DNA of 5,564 nucleotides from contig CASGAK010000102.1 in the NCBI GenBank assembly GCA_949299435.1, positions 1 to 5,564 on the forward strand. The letters run 5' to 3'. The notes under the pieces were generated by a model. It saw only the letters and a program-made list of their open reading frames with translations, was not told the DNA's origin and ran no database searches. Within the stretch, counting starts at the first letter, position 1. Each line of letters starts with the position of its first letter. Of the stretch, positions 5,483-5,564 are shown piece by piece. The translations under genes and the position numbers were made by a program. This DNA comes from an uncultured bacterium. Lineage in GTDB: Bacteria > Cyanobacteriota > Vampirovibrionia > Gastranaerophilales > Gastranaerophilaceae.

Positions 5483-5488
5483 CCTCCC
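5483..5488 (-). promoter_or_regulatory. Ribosome binding site that decides the dnaB start
   Basis: GGGAGG on the minus strand stands seven bases before ATG 5475. The two further upstream ATGs (5490 and 5499) have no such site, and 5499 would lie almost at the predicted transcript start. Confidence 0.8.
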
Positions 5489-5508
5489 ATTTTTCTCATG
5501 ATAGTACA

Positions 5509-5538
5509 GTAATACTTTAAAATAAAAGCTCATGTAAA
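5509..5538 (-). promoter_or_regulatory. Candidate dnaB promoter
   Basis: TTTACA (5538-5533), preceded by a run of Ts that could act as an UP element, is followed after 18 bases by TATTAC (5514-5509). The start would be near 5502, giving a leader of about 27 bases that contains the ribosome binding site. The match is moderate, and a promoter further upstream outside the window cannot be excluded. Confidence 0.35.
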
Positions 5539-5564
5539 AAAAAATTAACCTCAATTCAAAAACA

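Noticed and set aside
1..5564. CRISPR array, tRNA, rRNA, insertion sequence, prophage attachment site or DnaB intein
   Set aside because: No regularly spaced repeats, transposase, cloverleaf or intein splice motifs were found on either strand.

Overview
This is an AT-rich bacterial chromosomal window. It holds two complete housekeeping or envelope genes on the minus strand (dnaB replicative helicase and an ArnT/PMT-like membrane glycosyltransferase), a third minus-strand gene cut by the left edge (GAF-GGDEF signalling protein), a small divergent pair (XRE-type regulator on plus, unknown 64-residue protein on minus), and a 666-base gene-free stretch (1143-1808). The AT-rich composition, good Shine-Dalgarno sites, sigma70-like promoters, cyanobacteria/Firmicutes-like DnaB and a lipid-linked-sugar transferase typical of diderm envelopes would fit a gut Vampirovibrionia (Melainabacteria/Gastranaerophilales) genome. 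This assignment is inference from protein style only and is uncertain.

Layout from left to right. Positions 1-1142 (minus) encode a soluble GAF-GGDEF protein missing its C-terminal end. Positions 1143-1808 contain two candidate promoters reading left into that gene, a back-to-back strong promoter reading right, a structured non-coding RNA candidate (about 1470-1650, plus strand) with a shape like 6S RNA, a clean plus-strand intrinsic terminator (1714-1740), and a second hairpin terminator (1780-1804) closing the glycosyltransferase gene. Positions 1809-3524 (minus) encode the glycosyltransferase, with its own extended -10 promoter and a strong ribosome binding site. Positions 3583-3777 (minus) encode a 64-residue protein of unknown function. 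Positions 3778-3856 form a compact divergent control region with a perfect 19-bp palindrome and three GTTTACT repeats. Positions 3857-4084 (plus) encode the XRE regulator, whose stop codon overlaps the dnaB stop. Positions 4081-5475 (minus) encode DnaB, with a promoter and ribosome binding site at the right edge.

No shared pathway is evident. DnaB serves replication, the glycosyltransferase modifies an envelope glycan or lipid, and the GGDEF protein probably handles cyclic di-GMP signalling. The XRE regulator probably controls itself and the small divergent gene through the palindrome. The most interesting element is the structured RNA between 1470 and 1650. It has its own promoter and terminator, and the sequence supports a closing stem, an asymmetric central loop with a 3'-side hairpin, and a long terminal stem.
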